Source: Flavobacterium shii (GTDB taxonomy: Bacteria > Bacteroidota > Bacteroidia > Flavobacteriales > Flavobacteriaceae). From it: DNA of 64,000 nt. The position numbers were made by a program, and so were the translations under genes. A model generated the notes under the pieces. That model did no database searches and was not told where the DNA came from. It saw nothing but the letters and a program-made list of their open reading frames with translations. Location of the stretch: positions 425,868 to 489,867 of the forward strand of contig NZ_JAOZEW010000001.1 in the NCBI RefSeq assembly GCF_025847235.1, in the 5' to 3' direction. Below, in pieces: positions 38,836-47,736 of the stretch; positions within the stretch are counted from its first letter, which is position 1, and every line of letters starts with the position of its first letter.

Positions 38836-40095
38836 TTACACTTCAATCGTGATAACATCTGTAAGCTTCGTAGAGAATTTGGGAGATAATCGTTCTTGTT
38901 TCATTTTCCATTGTCGCCCTAATGATTGTACACCAAATTTAACTTTGTTATCGCCAAAGCTTAAATTCATTTTATCGATAACACTCATCAATGGTTGATG
39001 CTTCGGATTAGAAGTACTGAATAAATTAAGTTGCGTTTCGTCATTTGGCGTTAAGCCCATAACAACAACTCCCGCTCTTTTATACGAATATCCACTTTTA
39101 TAAATTTCCTTTAATCCTTTTTGTGCGGCTTGATTCAGCTCGATTGTTGAGTTGGTCGGGAAATCCGTATGTATAGTAATACTACGGGAATATTGCGATT
39201 GATCGTTTGCCAAATAATTTGTCTGGATAAAAACCGTTACCATATTGCAATGACAATTCTGACGTCTTAATTTCTCGGCACACGAAGCGGTAAAAGTGCT
39301 TACACGCTCCGAAATCTCATCGTAAGTAGCATATTTAGTTTCGAATGAACGCGTGGTCGCAATCATCTTTTTATTTCGTGGTGGTTCTAGGTCAAGTGTT
39401 GATTTTCCTTCTAACTCATGTTTTAGTCTGAGTCCTACAACTGCCATTTCTTTACGCACCCAAGCATCCGATAATTGTGTAAACTGATATGCGGTTAGGA
39501 TATTCTTTTGCTTTAAGCGTTTGGCATGCTTCCGTCCTATTCCCCAAACGTCTTCAATTTTTGTCCATTTTAAGGCTTTGATTCTTTTCTCGTCAGTATC
39601 TATCGTGTAGACATTTTGAGTTCTTTCGGCAAATTTTCTTGCGATTTTATTTGCCACTTTTGCCAAAGCTTTCGTTGGAGCAAAGCCAACACTTACAGGG
39701 ATTCCTGTTCCTCTTGTAATCTTTTTTCGCATGTCAAGTCCCAATTCATTCAAATCGAATAATTCGAAACCTGAAAATTTCAAGAAAGCTTCATCAATAC
39801 TATATAATTCGATATCGGGGGTGTATGTTCTAAGCATATTCATTACCCGATTACTCATATCTCCGTACAATGCGTAATTAGAAGAATACACATAAATATT
39901 CTTTTCTTTAAACAGTGCTTCAAATTTAAATGCTGGTGCTCCCATCGGAACTCCCGCTAACTTTGCTTCATCAGAACGCGCAATAACACAACCATCATTA
40001 TTAGAAAGGATAACAACTGGTTTTCCTATCAAATGTGGTTCGAATACCCTTTGGCAAGAGGCATAAAAATTATTACAATCGACTAAAGCAAACAT
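38836..40095 (-). CDS. umuC: Y-family DNA polymerase, UmuC
   Basis: 419 residues. The N-terminal MFALVDCNNFYASCQRVF holds the first metal-binding Asp, and SIDEAFL holds the second acidic pair. The helix-hairpin-helix region includes WGIGRKHAKRL, and a C-terminal little-finger domain follows. It performs error-prone translesion synthesis as part of polymerase V after DNA damage. Its partner umuD is upstream on the same strand, but a 262-nt spacer carrying a repeat separates them, unlike the usual tight umuDC operon. Confidence 0.95.
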   Translation of the reverse strand: MFALVDCNNFYASCQRVFEPHLIGKPVVILSNNDGCVIARSDEAKLAGVPMGAPAFKFEALFKEKNIYVYSSNYALYGDMSNRVMNMLRTYTPDIELYSIDEAFLKFSGFELFDLNELGLDMRKKITRGTGIPVSVGFAPTKALAKVANKIARKFAERTQNVYTIDTDEKRIKALKWTKIEDVWGIGRKHAKRLKQKNILTAYQFTQLSDAWVRKEMAVVGLRLKHELEGKSTLDLEPPRNKKMIATTRSFETKYATYDEISERVSTFTASCAEKLRRQNCHCNMVTVFIQTNYLANDQSQYSRSITIHTDFPTNSTIELNQAAQKGLKEIYKSGYSYKRAGVVVMGLTPNDETQLNLFSTSNPKHQPLMSVIDKMNLSFGDNKVKFGVQSLGRQWKMKQERLSPKFSTKLTDVITIEV

Positions 40096-40232
40096 TTTAT
40101 ATTATTTGAGATTATCTTTTTATTTCTCTGCAAAAATCTCTGTGTGTATGCGTGTGTTTAGACGCACTGCGGTGCGTCTCTACGATTACTAGATTGTGGA
40201 AAAATCTTTTATTAGCTGCTAATGTATCTTTG

Positions 40233-40345
40233 TTGTCAAAGTTTAAAACTTTGACAAAGATTGTGTCCCTATCCATAAAGAGAAAAATCCGTTTTTTTCA
40301 GCGTTTTCGCGATAGCGAATCTGTTTAATCCGCGTTCTATTCCAA
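40233..40345. repeat. Repeat element between umuD and umuC
   Basis: Hairpin ttgtcaaagtt (40233-40243) / aactttgacaa (40247-40257), followed by sequence matching the complement of the element at 38560 (gcgttttcgcgatagcgaat ... aatccgcgttc). It occupies much of the 262-nt gap 40096-40357. Confidence 0.75.
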
Positions 40346-40357
40346 TACAATTGATAA

Positions 40358-40810
40358 TTAAAAAGACTTTATCGAATGAACTACAATTCCCCAAATTAAA
40401 AGCTCATTTTCTGATGTAACTTTTATAGGTTCGTAATCTTCATTTTCGGCGATAAGCCAAACAATATCTTTTTCTATTTTAATACGTTTTACTGTGAATT
40501 TACCATCGACTTGACAAACTGCAATTTTGTTATTTTGGGGTTCCAAACTTTTATCGATAATCAACAAATCGCCATCGCTTATTCCCACATCTTTCATAGA
40601 ATGCCCTTTTACTTTGGCAAAAAAAGTAGTGTCTTTATTTTTAATAAATTCTTTGTTGAGGTCTATCGTTAGCTCGATAAAATCATCGGCAGGAGATGGA
40701 AATCCCGCGCTAATACCTACATCAAAAAAAGGAATTTCTAATTTTGATGAGTAATCCGGAATGTAAAATTCTAAGGTTGTGTCGTCGTTATTTAAACTTC
40801 GTAATTTCAT
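40358..40810 (-). CDS. umuD: S24-family autoprotease, UmuD
   Basis: 150 residues. It has the self-cleavage site A35-G36 in SAGFPSPADD, catalytic S71 in KGHSMKD and general-base K108 in FTVKR, all spaced as in UmuD. Cleavage activates it as the subunit of polymerase V with UmuC. No DNA-binding domain is present, so it is UmuD rather than LexA. A -7 element and a perfect dyad lie immediately upstream. Confidence 0.93.
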   Translation of the reverse strand: MKLRSLNNDDTTLEFYIPDYSSKLEIPFFDVGISAGFPSPADDFIELTIDLNKEFIKNKDTTFFAKVKGHSMKDVGISDGDLLIIDKSLEPQNNKIAVCQVDGKFTVKRIKIEKDIVWLIAENEDYEPIKVTSENELLIWGIVVHSIKSF

Positions 40811-40816
40811 AGTTTA

Positions 40817-40824
40817 CAAAATTA
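40817..40824 (-). promoter_or_regulatory. -7 element of umuD (TAATTTTG)
   Basis: Minus-strand TAnnTTTG, 7 nt before the umuD start, implying a very short leader. Confidence 0.5.
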
Positions 40825-40846
40825 CGGAAGTTATATTTTCCCTGTT

Positions 40847-40866
40847 ACTATTTAGCACTAAATAGT
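40847..40866. promoter_or_regulatory. Candidate operator: perfect dyad upstream of umuD
   Basis: actatttag-ca-ctaaatagt is a perfect 9+9 inverted repeat. It sits about where the -33 box should be for the -7 element at 40817. A two-base loop and lack of a T-run argue against a terminator of the preceding HPP gene. It may bind a damage-response repressor. Confidence 0.5.
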
Positions 40867-40884
40867 TATCAACGGGTATGTTCT

Positions 40885-41499
40885 TTAGCTATTTGGAGAT
40901 ATTTTCTTGCTTAATCTTCTTCGGAACTTATGGTATGTATTGTGGTATTTATTATGACTTGGGTATTTGCGGTATGAGGTAAGGTTATTAAATACCAAAG
41001 CTACTATAAGTAATATTAAGACTCCTGTTAATACTGGTGATAAAACGTACCAATATCCTAACCCTTTTAGTTGGCTAGAACCTGTAACTGCAATAAGTGC
41101 CGTTGCTCCTCCTGGCGGGTGTAATGTTTTGGTTACTTGCATACAAACAATAGAAAGTGATACTGCCAAAGGTGCTGTAATCCAAACTATATCTGGTGCC
41201 AATTGTTGTACTGTAACACCTATAAATGCCGAAATTACATGACCTCCCACAAGGTTACGGGGTTGCGAAAACGGGCTTCTTACTTCTCCGTAAACCAAAA
41301 CACTCGAAGCTCCAAACGAACCGATTAAATACACTAAATCTGAACCTGCAAAATGTTGCGTTTGTGTATAAGCGATTATTCCGATACCTACAAACGAACC
41401 TAGGAATGACCAGAATATCTCTTTGGAATTGACTAAGGTTTCTTTGTAAAGTATATATCTTGTTTTGCGGTAGCTTCTTTTTATTTTGTCAACACCCAT
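40885..41499 (-). CDS. HPP-family membrane protein
   Basis: 204 residues with about five membrane segments and the family signature TLHPPGGATALIAV. HPP proteins are integral membrane proteins; some plant and cyanobacterial members transport nitrite, but most are uncharacterised. It starts 7 nt after the ClC channel gene stop, so the two are co-transcribed. Confidence 0.85.
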   Translation of the reverse strand: MGVDKIKRSYRKTRYILYKETLVNSKEIFWSFLGSFVGIGIIAYTQTQHFAGSDLVYLIGSFGASSVLVYGEVRSPFSQPRNLVGGHVISAFIGVTVQQLAPDIVWITAPLAVSLSIVCMQVTKTLHPPGGATALIAVTGSSQLKGLGYWYVLSPVLTGVLILLIVALVFNNLTSYRKYPSHNKYHNTYHKFRRRLSKKISPNS

Positions 41500-41506
41500 A
41501 AATTAT

Positions 41507-42784
41507 TTATTTTGCTATGCTTGGTAAAAATGTATAAACTGTATGCGGATAAATCATTTTTGCCGTGTACTTAGAGATCAAGCAAACAACTAAGATTGGT
41601 AAAAATAATGTGTAATCATTCGTTAGTCCGCAAACTAAGAAGATAGCAGTAAATGGTGCATGAATACTAGCACTTAAAACAGCTGCCATACCAATTACCA
41701 TAAAGTTTAATGGAATTACCTGTGCATTAAAAAACGTATTTAAAACTGATGCTAATAGTAATCCTAAAAATGCTCCAATAAAAAGACTTGGTGCAAAAAC
41801 ACCGCCATCACCACCAGAAGCTAATGTTATAGAGGTTACAATAGGTTTTAAAAGTAAAATCCCAATAAAGGTAAAAGTCAATGTAAGCGTTAACGGAATA
41901 GCCGAATTACTAAAAATTCCTTTTATAGCATGATATCCTTCTCCATAAAGTTGTGGAAATATAAATAAGGAAACACTCAATACTATCGAACCTAAAATGA
42001 TTTTATAATAATGTGTTTCTATCTTAGAGAACTGCCCTTTAAAAAACAATACGCAACGGGTTAAATAAACCGAATTGATTCCTGCCAAAATACCTAAAAG
42101 TATAAAATACGGAATCGCTTTTAAGTGCCAAGTTGTAATTTTTACTGCAAATAATGGTCCTTCGTTTAAAATCGTGATTAGTCCGAAAGCGATAGAAACT
42201 GCAATTAGGTTTGAGATTATAAATGCTCGGGTTACTTTTCTTGAAATTACTTCGATTGCAAATAAAATTCCTGCAATCGGGCTACTAAATAATGCTGTAA
42301 CTCCTGCTGCAACTCCTGCGCAAATTAATTCGGTTTTATACTTGCGAAAAATATTTTCTTTTTGCTGTGCAACCGATCCAATAGTTGCTGTGGCTACAAC
42401 TGTAGAAACTTCGATTCCTGTTGACCCTCCAAAAATAACCGTTAATAAACCATTAATAAAGTGCGATGGAATTTTATAATTAGGTAAGTTTTTAGACTTT
42501 GATTGCGTGCTTTCAAAAACTTCTTTGATTCCTTTATTTTCTTTTTTCTTGAATAAATACTGACGCAAAAAATAAATTATCGAAAGTCCGAAAACAGGAA
42601 AAACAACATAAAAAATTGGATTTACTGTAGCTTGATGAAAAAATATTTCTTCGTAATACTCCGTAATTTTCTTGAGTGAAATTCCTAAAAATGCCGAGAG
42701 AAAACCAATTAAAACAGAGACAATAACTAATTTTCGAAATTTAATAAATTGATGATTCTTTTTGATTTGCGCCGTTTTGTTCAT
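41507..42784 (-). CDS. ClC-family chloride channel/transporter
   Basis: 425 residues from ATG 42784 (a GTG 24 nt upstream is less likely). About 10-12 membrane helices. The third filter motif GVFAPSLFIG is standard. The second reads G-I-E-V-S-T-V in place of G-R/K-E-G-P-T-V: the gating Glu is kept but the following Gly-Pro is Val-Ser, a variant seen in this branch. It likely carries Cl- (or exchanges Cl-/H+). Operon with the HPP gene. Confidence 0.88.
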   Translation of the reverse strand: MNKTAQIKKNHQFIKFRKLVIVSVLIGFLSAFLGISLKKITEYYEEIFFHQATVNPIFYVVFPVFGLSIIYFLRQYLFKKKENKGIKEVFESTQSKSKNLPNYKIPSHFINGLLTVIFGGSTGIEVSTVVATATIGSVAQQKENIFRKYKTELICAGVAAGVTALFSSPIAGILFAIEVISRKVTRAFIISNLIAVSIAFGLITILNEGPLFAVKITTWHLKAIPYFILLGILAGINSVYLTRCVLFFKGQFSKIETHYYKIILGSIVLSVSLFIFPQLYGEGYHAIKGIFSNSAIPLTLTLTFTFIGILLLKPIVTSITLASGGDGGVFAPSLFIGAFLGLLLASVLNTFFNAQVIPLNFMVIGMAAVLSASIHAPFTAIFLVCGLTNDYTLFLPILVVCLISKYTAKMIYPHTVYTFLPSIAK

Positions 42785-42825
42785 CAGAAGTTTGAAGTTT
42801 AAACTCACTTTTTATAAGTGGTTTA

Positions 42826-42833
42826 CAAATTTA
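42826..42833 (-). promoter_or_regulatory. -7 element (TAAATTTG) for the ClC-HPP operon
   Basis: Minus-strand TAnnTTTG, 42 nt before the ClC start. Confidence 0.5.
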
Positions 42834-42901
42834 GAGAAACAGAACCGTAATCGTTTTAAAACACATAATTATTGCATTTTTTTAACAGCAACGTAAGAAA
42901 A

Positions 42902-43291
42902 TTACCTTTCGTAAAACTCTAAAGGCAAATCATCTGGGTCTGCAATAAAAGTAAATCGTTTATGGGTTGTTTCATCAATTCGTATCGCTTCATAAGCAAC
43001 ATTTTTTGATGCTAAAAACGCAATTGTTTCATCTAAATCAGATACCTCAAAAGCTAAATGACGCATGCCTGCAGCTTCTGGTCTGGAAGTTCGTGCTGGC
43101 GGATTTGGAAACGAAAATAACTCGACAATATATTCCCCATTTAAAGCCAAATCTAGTTTATATGACTGGCGCTCTTCGCGGTAAATTTCTCTAATTATGG
43201 TTAACCCCATAATCTCTGTGTAAAACAATTTTGACTTGTTGTAATCACTACAAATAATGGCAATATGATGAACTTTGTTTAATGAAAGCAT
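42902..43291 (-). CDS. VOC-superfamily protein (glyoxalase-like, YaeR type)
   Basis: 129 residues in two beta-alpha-beta-beta-beta modules. Metal-ligand positions include KVHHIAIICSD and GMRHLAFEVSD (His) and LPLEFYER (Glu). The close match in layout is to the small GloA2/YaeR-type group, whose substrate is unknown. Its start overlaps the stop of the acetyltransferase gene by one base (TAATG). Confidence 0.82.
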   Translation of the reverse strand: MLSLNKVHHIAIICSDYNKSKLFYTEIMGLTIIREIYREERQSYKLDLALNGEYIVELFSFPNPPARTSRPEAAGMRHLAFEVSDLDETIAFLASKNVAYEAIRIDETTHKRFTFIADPDDLPLEFYER

Positions 43292-43866
43292 TAATTTTTA
43301 TTTTCTGGTTCTTGATTTAATTTTCTAATCACTTTGGCTGGATTTCCAACTGCAAGCGAATTATCTGGAATGTCTTTTGTTACAACCGACCCCGCTCCTA
43401 TTACGCAACCTTTCCCGATAGTTACTCCCGGACATATTACCGAGTTTCCTCCTATCCAGCAATCATCTCCTATAGAAATTGGTAATGAGCTTTCTAATGT
43501 TTTTCTTAATTCTGCGTCAAGCGGATGTGTAGCTGTATAAATTTGAACATTGGGAGCAAAAAATACATTCGACCCAATATTTACTGGAGCACAATCAAGA
43601 ATAACACAGTTTACATTAAAATAAACATTATCGCCACAAGTTATATTGTATCCATAATCGCAATGAAACGGTGGTTCTATATAAAAACTCTTACCTGTAT
43701 TTGGGATTAACTCTTCTAAGATTAGTTTGGCTTTTTTAGTCAAACGATATTCGGTTACATTTAAACGATGCAATAAATTTTTAGCTCTTCTACGATCTTT
43801 TACTAAAATTGAATCTCCAGCTAAATAGTAATCTCCAGCAATCATTTTTTCTTTTTCGGTTTTCAT
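43291..43866 (-). CDS. Sugar O-acetyltransferase (maltose/galactoside acetyltransferase family)
   Basis: 191 residues. The N-terminal Maa domain (EKMIAGDYYLAGDSILVKDR) precedes a left-handed beta helix with hexapeptide repeats (IGDDCWIGGNSVICPGVTIG). The catalytic His lies in TATHPLDAE. It transfers acetyl from acetyl-CoA to a sugar hydroxyl. It is followed directly by the VOC gene, co-transcribed. Confidence 0.88.
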   Translation of the reverse strand: MKTEKEKMIAGDYYLAGDSILVKDRRRAKNLLHRLNVTEYRLTKKAKLILEELIPNTGKSFYIEPPFHCDYGYNITCGDNVYFNVNCVILDCAPVNIGSNVFFAPNVQIYTATHPLDAELRKTLESSLPISIGDDCWIGGNSVICPGVTIGKGCVIGAGSVVTKDIPDNSLAVGNPAKVIRKLNQEPENKN

Positions 43867-43920
43867 AAATATAACGATATTTTTTTCTTGTTTTTTTTCA
43901 AGTAAAATGTTTTTAATCTG

Positions 43921-44379
43921 TTAAAGTAACTTTTTAAGAATAACTATTTGTCCTAAATGATAAACATCATGTTGGATAATTCCGTGTATATGTTCGTAAT
44001 AAGTATGACCGTTATTAACATATATTTTATCTAAATGTACATCATCGAAGTTCTCAAAAAATGAATTCCATAATTCTTGTGATTTTGCCAAACTTTGAAG
44101 TGATTGCTCCCAAGCTGCCTCAGATGGATCTAAAACAGGCACAAAATAATTATGATCAGGAGTGGTGACTACTTCTCCCTGAACACGTCTTAAAATATTC
44201 CTTCTCCATTGTATAAGATGATTGGTAATCTCCCAAATCGTATTTAAATTAGGATTTATCTTCTTATATGCCTGATTTGCACTTACATCTTTTAAAGTAT
44301 TTGCCAATGTGACTTCTAGCCACGGATTGCCATTATAAATGGATTGATATAGACTTGAAATTCTTTTATTTTCTGACAT
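43921..44379 (-). CDS. DinB/YfiT-family protein
   Basis: 152 residues, four-helix-bundle pattern. Metal-binding His residues are expected at ITNHLIQWRR, HIHGIIQHDVYHLGQ (the C-terminal HDVYH) and around the first helix. These proteins are metal-dependent enzymes, often thiol transferases, or of unknown activity. No clear functional partner nearby. Confidence 0.8.
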   Translation of the reverse strand: MSENKRISSLYQSIYNGNPWLEVTLANTLKDVSANQAYKKINPNLNTIWEITNHLIQWRRNILRRVQGEVVTTPDHNYFVPVLDPSEAAWEQSLQSLAKSQELWNSFFENFDDVHLDKIYVNNGHTYYEHIHGIIQHDVYHLGQIVILKKLL

Positions 44380-44490
44380 AATAAATCATTTTTAAAACAC
44401 AGAAGCTAAGATACAAATAAGTAATTTACAACTCATCCTCAAAATTCTACAATTGGGTTATTTAATATTTTTTAACTAAAACTGTTAAAA

Positions 44491-44498
44491 TACATTTG
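44491..44498 (+). promoter_or_regulatory. -7 element (TACATTTG)
   Basis: Perfect TAnnTTTG, 21 nt before the receptor start at 44519. Confidence 0.5.
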
Positions 44499-44518
44499 TC
44501 TCATCAAAATCAATCATC

Positions 44519-46726
44519 ATGAAAACCAAGTTTCAAGAATTAAAGAAAAACGGAATATCATCGAAAACCAAATCGTTTTTTACAATCGCGTTTTTATTAA
44601 TAACCTCAATCATTTTTGCTCAAAACACAGTTTCAGGAAAAGTAGTTGACGAAAAAGGAAAACCAATTGCAGGTGCAAACATATATATTGATGGCACTTA
44701 TGACGGAGCTACCAGTGCCGAAAATGGAGAATTTTCGTTTGTAACCGAGACTACCGGCAACCAGATATTAGTTGTAAGTTTTTTAATTTATGAGACTACG
44801 AAAACAACAATAGATGTTACTAGTTATAAAAATCAGACTATTAAATTAAAAGAAAATGTAAATTCATTGGATGCAGTAGTTATTACGGCTGGAACTATGG
44901 AATCTGGCGATAAAGCAAGGGTTTCGGTTTTAAAACCTTTGGACATTGTTACTACCGCAGGATCTGCCGGAAATATTATAGCAGCTCTACAAACATTACC
45001 CGGAACTCAAAATGTGGGAGAAGATGGACGCTTATTTGTTCGTGGAGGGGAAGCTAGTGAAACACAAACTTTTATTGATGGCATTCGGGTTTCACAACCT
45101 TATGGTGCATCAGTACAAAACTTACCAACTCGCGGTCGTTTCTCCCCCTTTTTATTTAGCGGAATCGCCTTTTCTACCGGAGGTTATTCAGCAGAATATG
45201 GAGAAGCTTTATCTAGTGTATTACTATTGAATACTCAGGATGAACCCGATCAAAACAAAACAGACATTGCCTTGATGACTGTGGGTTTAGGAGTTGGTCA
45301 CACAAAAAAATGGGATAAAAGCTCTTTGAGTGTAAATGTGAGTTACATTAATCTGGCACCTTATCAAGCAGCAATAAAACAAAACGTAGACTGGAATCAA
45401 CCCTATCAATCTATATCTGGAGAAAGTGTTTATCGTTATCATTTTAATAGTGGAACCCTAAAACTATATACCGCATTTGATACTTCGAAAATTGATATCA
45501 ATCAGCAGAATATAAATTTTACAGATAAAATCAGAGTGAATTTAGTTAATAACAACTTCTATTTAAATACTGTTTACAATGGAACTTTTGGAGATAACTG
45601 GCAAATTACTTCTGGATTGAGTTATGGATATAACAGTAACAAAAAAGATATTTATATTAATCATATAAATGATGATGAAAACGCAGCTCACCTAAAGTTC
45701 AAATTAAAAAAGAGTCTTTCAAACAGAGTAAAATTATCTTTTGGAGCCGATTATTTCATCACTAAGTACAGTGAAGATTTTCAAGATAATTTAACCCCAA
45801 CAATTACCAATGGGTACGACTCTAATATTGCAGCAATTTACGCCGAAACAGACATTTCATTTTCTAAAAATCTGGCTGCAAAAGTAGGTTTTAGAGCTTC
45901 AAATAATAGTTTACTAGATGAAACAGCATTAGCACCAAGGATTTCATTGGCATATAAAGTTGCCAAAAACAGTCAGTTTTCACTTGCTTATGGTGACTTT
46001 ACACAAGCTCCGGTTGTTGATTATATCAAATATTCAAAATACCATCAATTCGAAAGTGAAAGAGCAGCACATTATATTCTAAACTTTCAATATAACAAAA
46101 CAGGACGCACTTTTAGAGCCGAAGCTTATTACAAAGATTACAGCAATTTGGTAAAATACAATACTCAGGATATTCAATACAACTCTGTTTTTAACAACAA
46201 CGGTTCTGGTTATGCCAAAGGATTGGATTTATTTTGGAGAGATAGCAAATTATATAAAAATCTGGAATACTGGATTTCCTATTCTTATATTGATACCAAA
46301 AGAGATTATAAAAATTTCCCTGTAAGCGCAACACCAGATTTTGTAGCGAATCAAACATTATCTGTAGTAACAAAATATTTTATCACAGATTGGAAATCAC
46401 AAATTGGTTTCACTAACAGTTTTAGCACAGGAAGACCTTACAATAATCCAAACGAAACACAATTTATGAATGGAAAAACAAAATCATACAATAGTTTAAG
46501 TTTCAACTGGGCTTATTTATTGACCACACAAAAGATTTTATACTTCTCTGTTTCGAATATTTTAGGAACTCAAAATGTTTATGGCTACGATTACGCCAAA
46601 ACTCCTGATGCAACTGGAGTTTACAACAGACAAGCCGTTATACCTACAGCAGATCGATTTTTCTTCGTTGGTTTCTTTTGGACAATCAGCGATAATAAAA
46701 ATGAGAATCAGTTGAAGAATTTATAG
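44519..46726 (+). CDS. TonB-dependent receptor
   Basis: 735 residues. A signal peptide ends SIIFAQ after a longer basic N-region, then a CarboxypepD_reg-like domain at about 38-120 (VSGKVVDEKGKPIAGANIYI), a plug at about 145-235 (RLFVRGGEASETQTFIDGI) and a 22-strand barrel. The barrel ends near FFVGFFWTIS followed by a short polar tail. Its ligand is unknown. A TPR-like exported protein gene is next, 322 nt downstream across a repeat-filled spacer. Confidence 0.88.
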   Translation: MKTKFQELKKNGISSKTKSFFTIAFLLITSIIFAQNTVSGKVVDEKGKPIAGANIYIDGTYDGATSAENGEFSFVTETTGNQILVVSFLIYETTKTTIDVTSYKNQTIKLKENVNSLDAVVITAGTMESGDKARVSVLKPLDIVTTAGSAGNIIAALQTLPGTQNVGEDGRLFVRGGEASETQTFIDGIRVSQPYGASVQNLPTRGRFSPFLFSGIAFSTGGYSAEYGEALSSVLLLNTQDEPDQNKTDIALMTVGLGVGHTKKWDKSSLSVNVSYINLAPYQAAIKQNVDWNQPYQSISGESVYRYHFNSGTLKLYTAFDTSKIDINQQNINFTDKIRVNLVNNNFYLNTVYNGTFGDNWQITSGLSYGYNSNKKDIYINHINDDENAAHLKFKLKKSLSNRVKLSFGADYFITKYSEDFQDNLTPTITNGYDSNIAAIYAETDISFSKNLAAKVGFRASNNSLLDETALAPRISLAYKVAKNSQFSLAYGDFTQAPVVDYIKYSKYHQFESERAAHYILNFQYNKTGRTFRAEAYYKDYSNLVKYNTQDIQYNSVFNNNGSGYAKGLDLFWRDSKLYKNLEYWISYSYIDTKRDYKNFPVSATPDFVANQTLSVVTKYFITDWKSQIGFTNSFSTGRPYNNPNETQFMNGKTKSYNSLSFNWAYLLTTQKILYFSVSNILGTQNVYGYDYAKTPDATGVYNRQAVIPTADRFFFVGFFWTISDNKNENQLKNL

Positions 46727-47048
46727 AGGAAAGGTACTGAGGTTCTGAGGGACAAAGGTTCAAAGGTTTTACCAATATTGTGTGGAAAAGGTTCTGAGGT
46801 ACTGAGAAACTAAGTTACTAAGTTTCTCAGAATCTAAAAAAACTTAGCACCTCAGAACCTTAAAAAAAAACCTTTGTCCCTTTGAACCTCCTTTAAATCT
46901 TTGAACCTTCCTCAAACAATTCATCCCTAAAATTCAACAACTCAGTAACATAAAATTTAAAGAGAATAAAAACTATAATACTTTTGAAGTATAAATTAAC
47001 AAACGTTTCAATCATCAAAAAATAACTAAACCTTAAAAACAAGAAATC
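46727..47048. repeat. Gene-free spacer filled with nested inverted repeats
   Basis: Within 46734-46892 are repeats of the words 'ggttctgagg', 'caaaggtt' and 'cctttgaacc'. A perfect 10-bp hairpin ctgagaaact (46802-46811) / agtttctcag (46821-46830) sits inside arms ggttctgaggt (46790-46800) and acctcagaacc (46849-46859). An outer pair runs around 46740-46770 and 46861-46892. The rest of the spacer (to 47048) is plain AT-rich sequence. Confidence 0.75.
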
Positions 47049-47669
47049 ATGACAAAATTTATTACCGTAATCACTTTATTTATTTGCAGCTTTTTATCTG
47101 CTCAAACACAATTTGAACAAGGAATGGGAAAAGCATTTGGGCTTTGGAAAGAAGGAAAAAATACCGAAGCATCTGATTTATTTGAAAGAATTGCTGCTGC
47201 CGAAAAAACAAGTTGGTTACCTAATTATTACGTAGCATTAGTAAATACAACATCAGCTTTTAAAACTCAGGATAAAATACAAATAGATTTATTACTTACC
47301 AAAGCACAAAACGCATTGAATATCGAAATGATAAAAGATCAAAATAACGCTGAGCTTTATGTATTACAAGCTTTGATTTATACTGCTTGGGTTGTATCTG
47401 ATCCTATGACAAACGGAATGAAATATTCGGCTAAAACTATGGAAATGTATAACAAAGCCGAAGCACTAGCTCCTGAGAATCCTAGAGTTGTTTTTGGTAA
47501 AGCCGATTTTCAATTGGGTGGAGCAAAATGGACTGGAGTCGACACTAAACCTTTGTGTGCACAAGTTGATAAAGCTATCGGACTTTTTGCTACTTTTAAA
47601 CCAGAAACTCCTTTTTCACCAAAATGGGGTTTAGACAGAGCTCTTGAAGTTCAGAAAACTTGCAAATAA
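47049..47669 (+). CDS. Exported TPR-like protein, 206 residues
   Basis: A signal peptide (MTKFITVITLFICSFLSAQ) is followed by alpha-helical sequence with TPR-like pairs (GKAFGLWKEGKNTEASDLFERI, NAELYVLQALIYTAWVV). I do not know the function. A perfect hairpin follows, and then the sensor-kinase operon on the same strand 67 nt later, so they may be transcribed together. Confidence 0.75.
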   Translation: MTKFITVITLFICSFLSAQTQFEQGMGKAFGLWKEGKNTEASDLFERIAAAEKTSWLPNYYVALVNTTSAFKTQDKIQIDLLLTKAQNALNIEMIKDQNNAELYVLQALIYTAWVVSDPMTNGMKYSAKTMEMYNKAEALAPENPRVVFGKADFQLGGAKWTGVDTKPLCAQVDKAIGLFATFKPETPFSPKWGLDRALEVQKTCK

Positions 47670-47678
47670 AATTTGTTA

Positions 47679-47714
47679 AAATCTCAAATTACTTTATAAC
47701 GTAATTTGAGATTT
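47679..47714. terminator. Perfect 14-bp hairpin, possible weak terminator
   Basis: aaatctcaaattac (47679-47692) / gtaatttgagattt (47701-47714), 8-nt loop, no T-run beyond the arm. Confidence 0.5.
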
Positions 47715-47736
47715 ATAACTACTAAAAAAGAAAATA

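Noticed and set aside
38560..40345. CRISPR-like repeats
   Set aside because: The repeats are palindromic and irregularly spaced, with no constant-length spacers and no cas genes.
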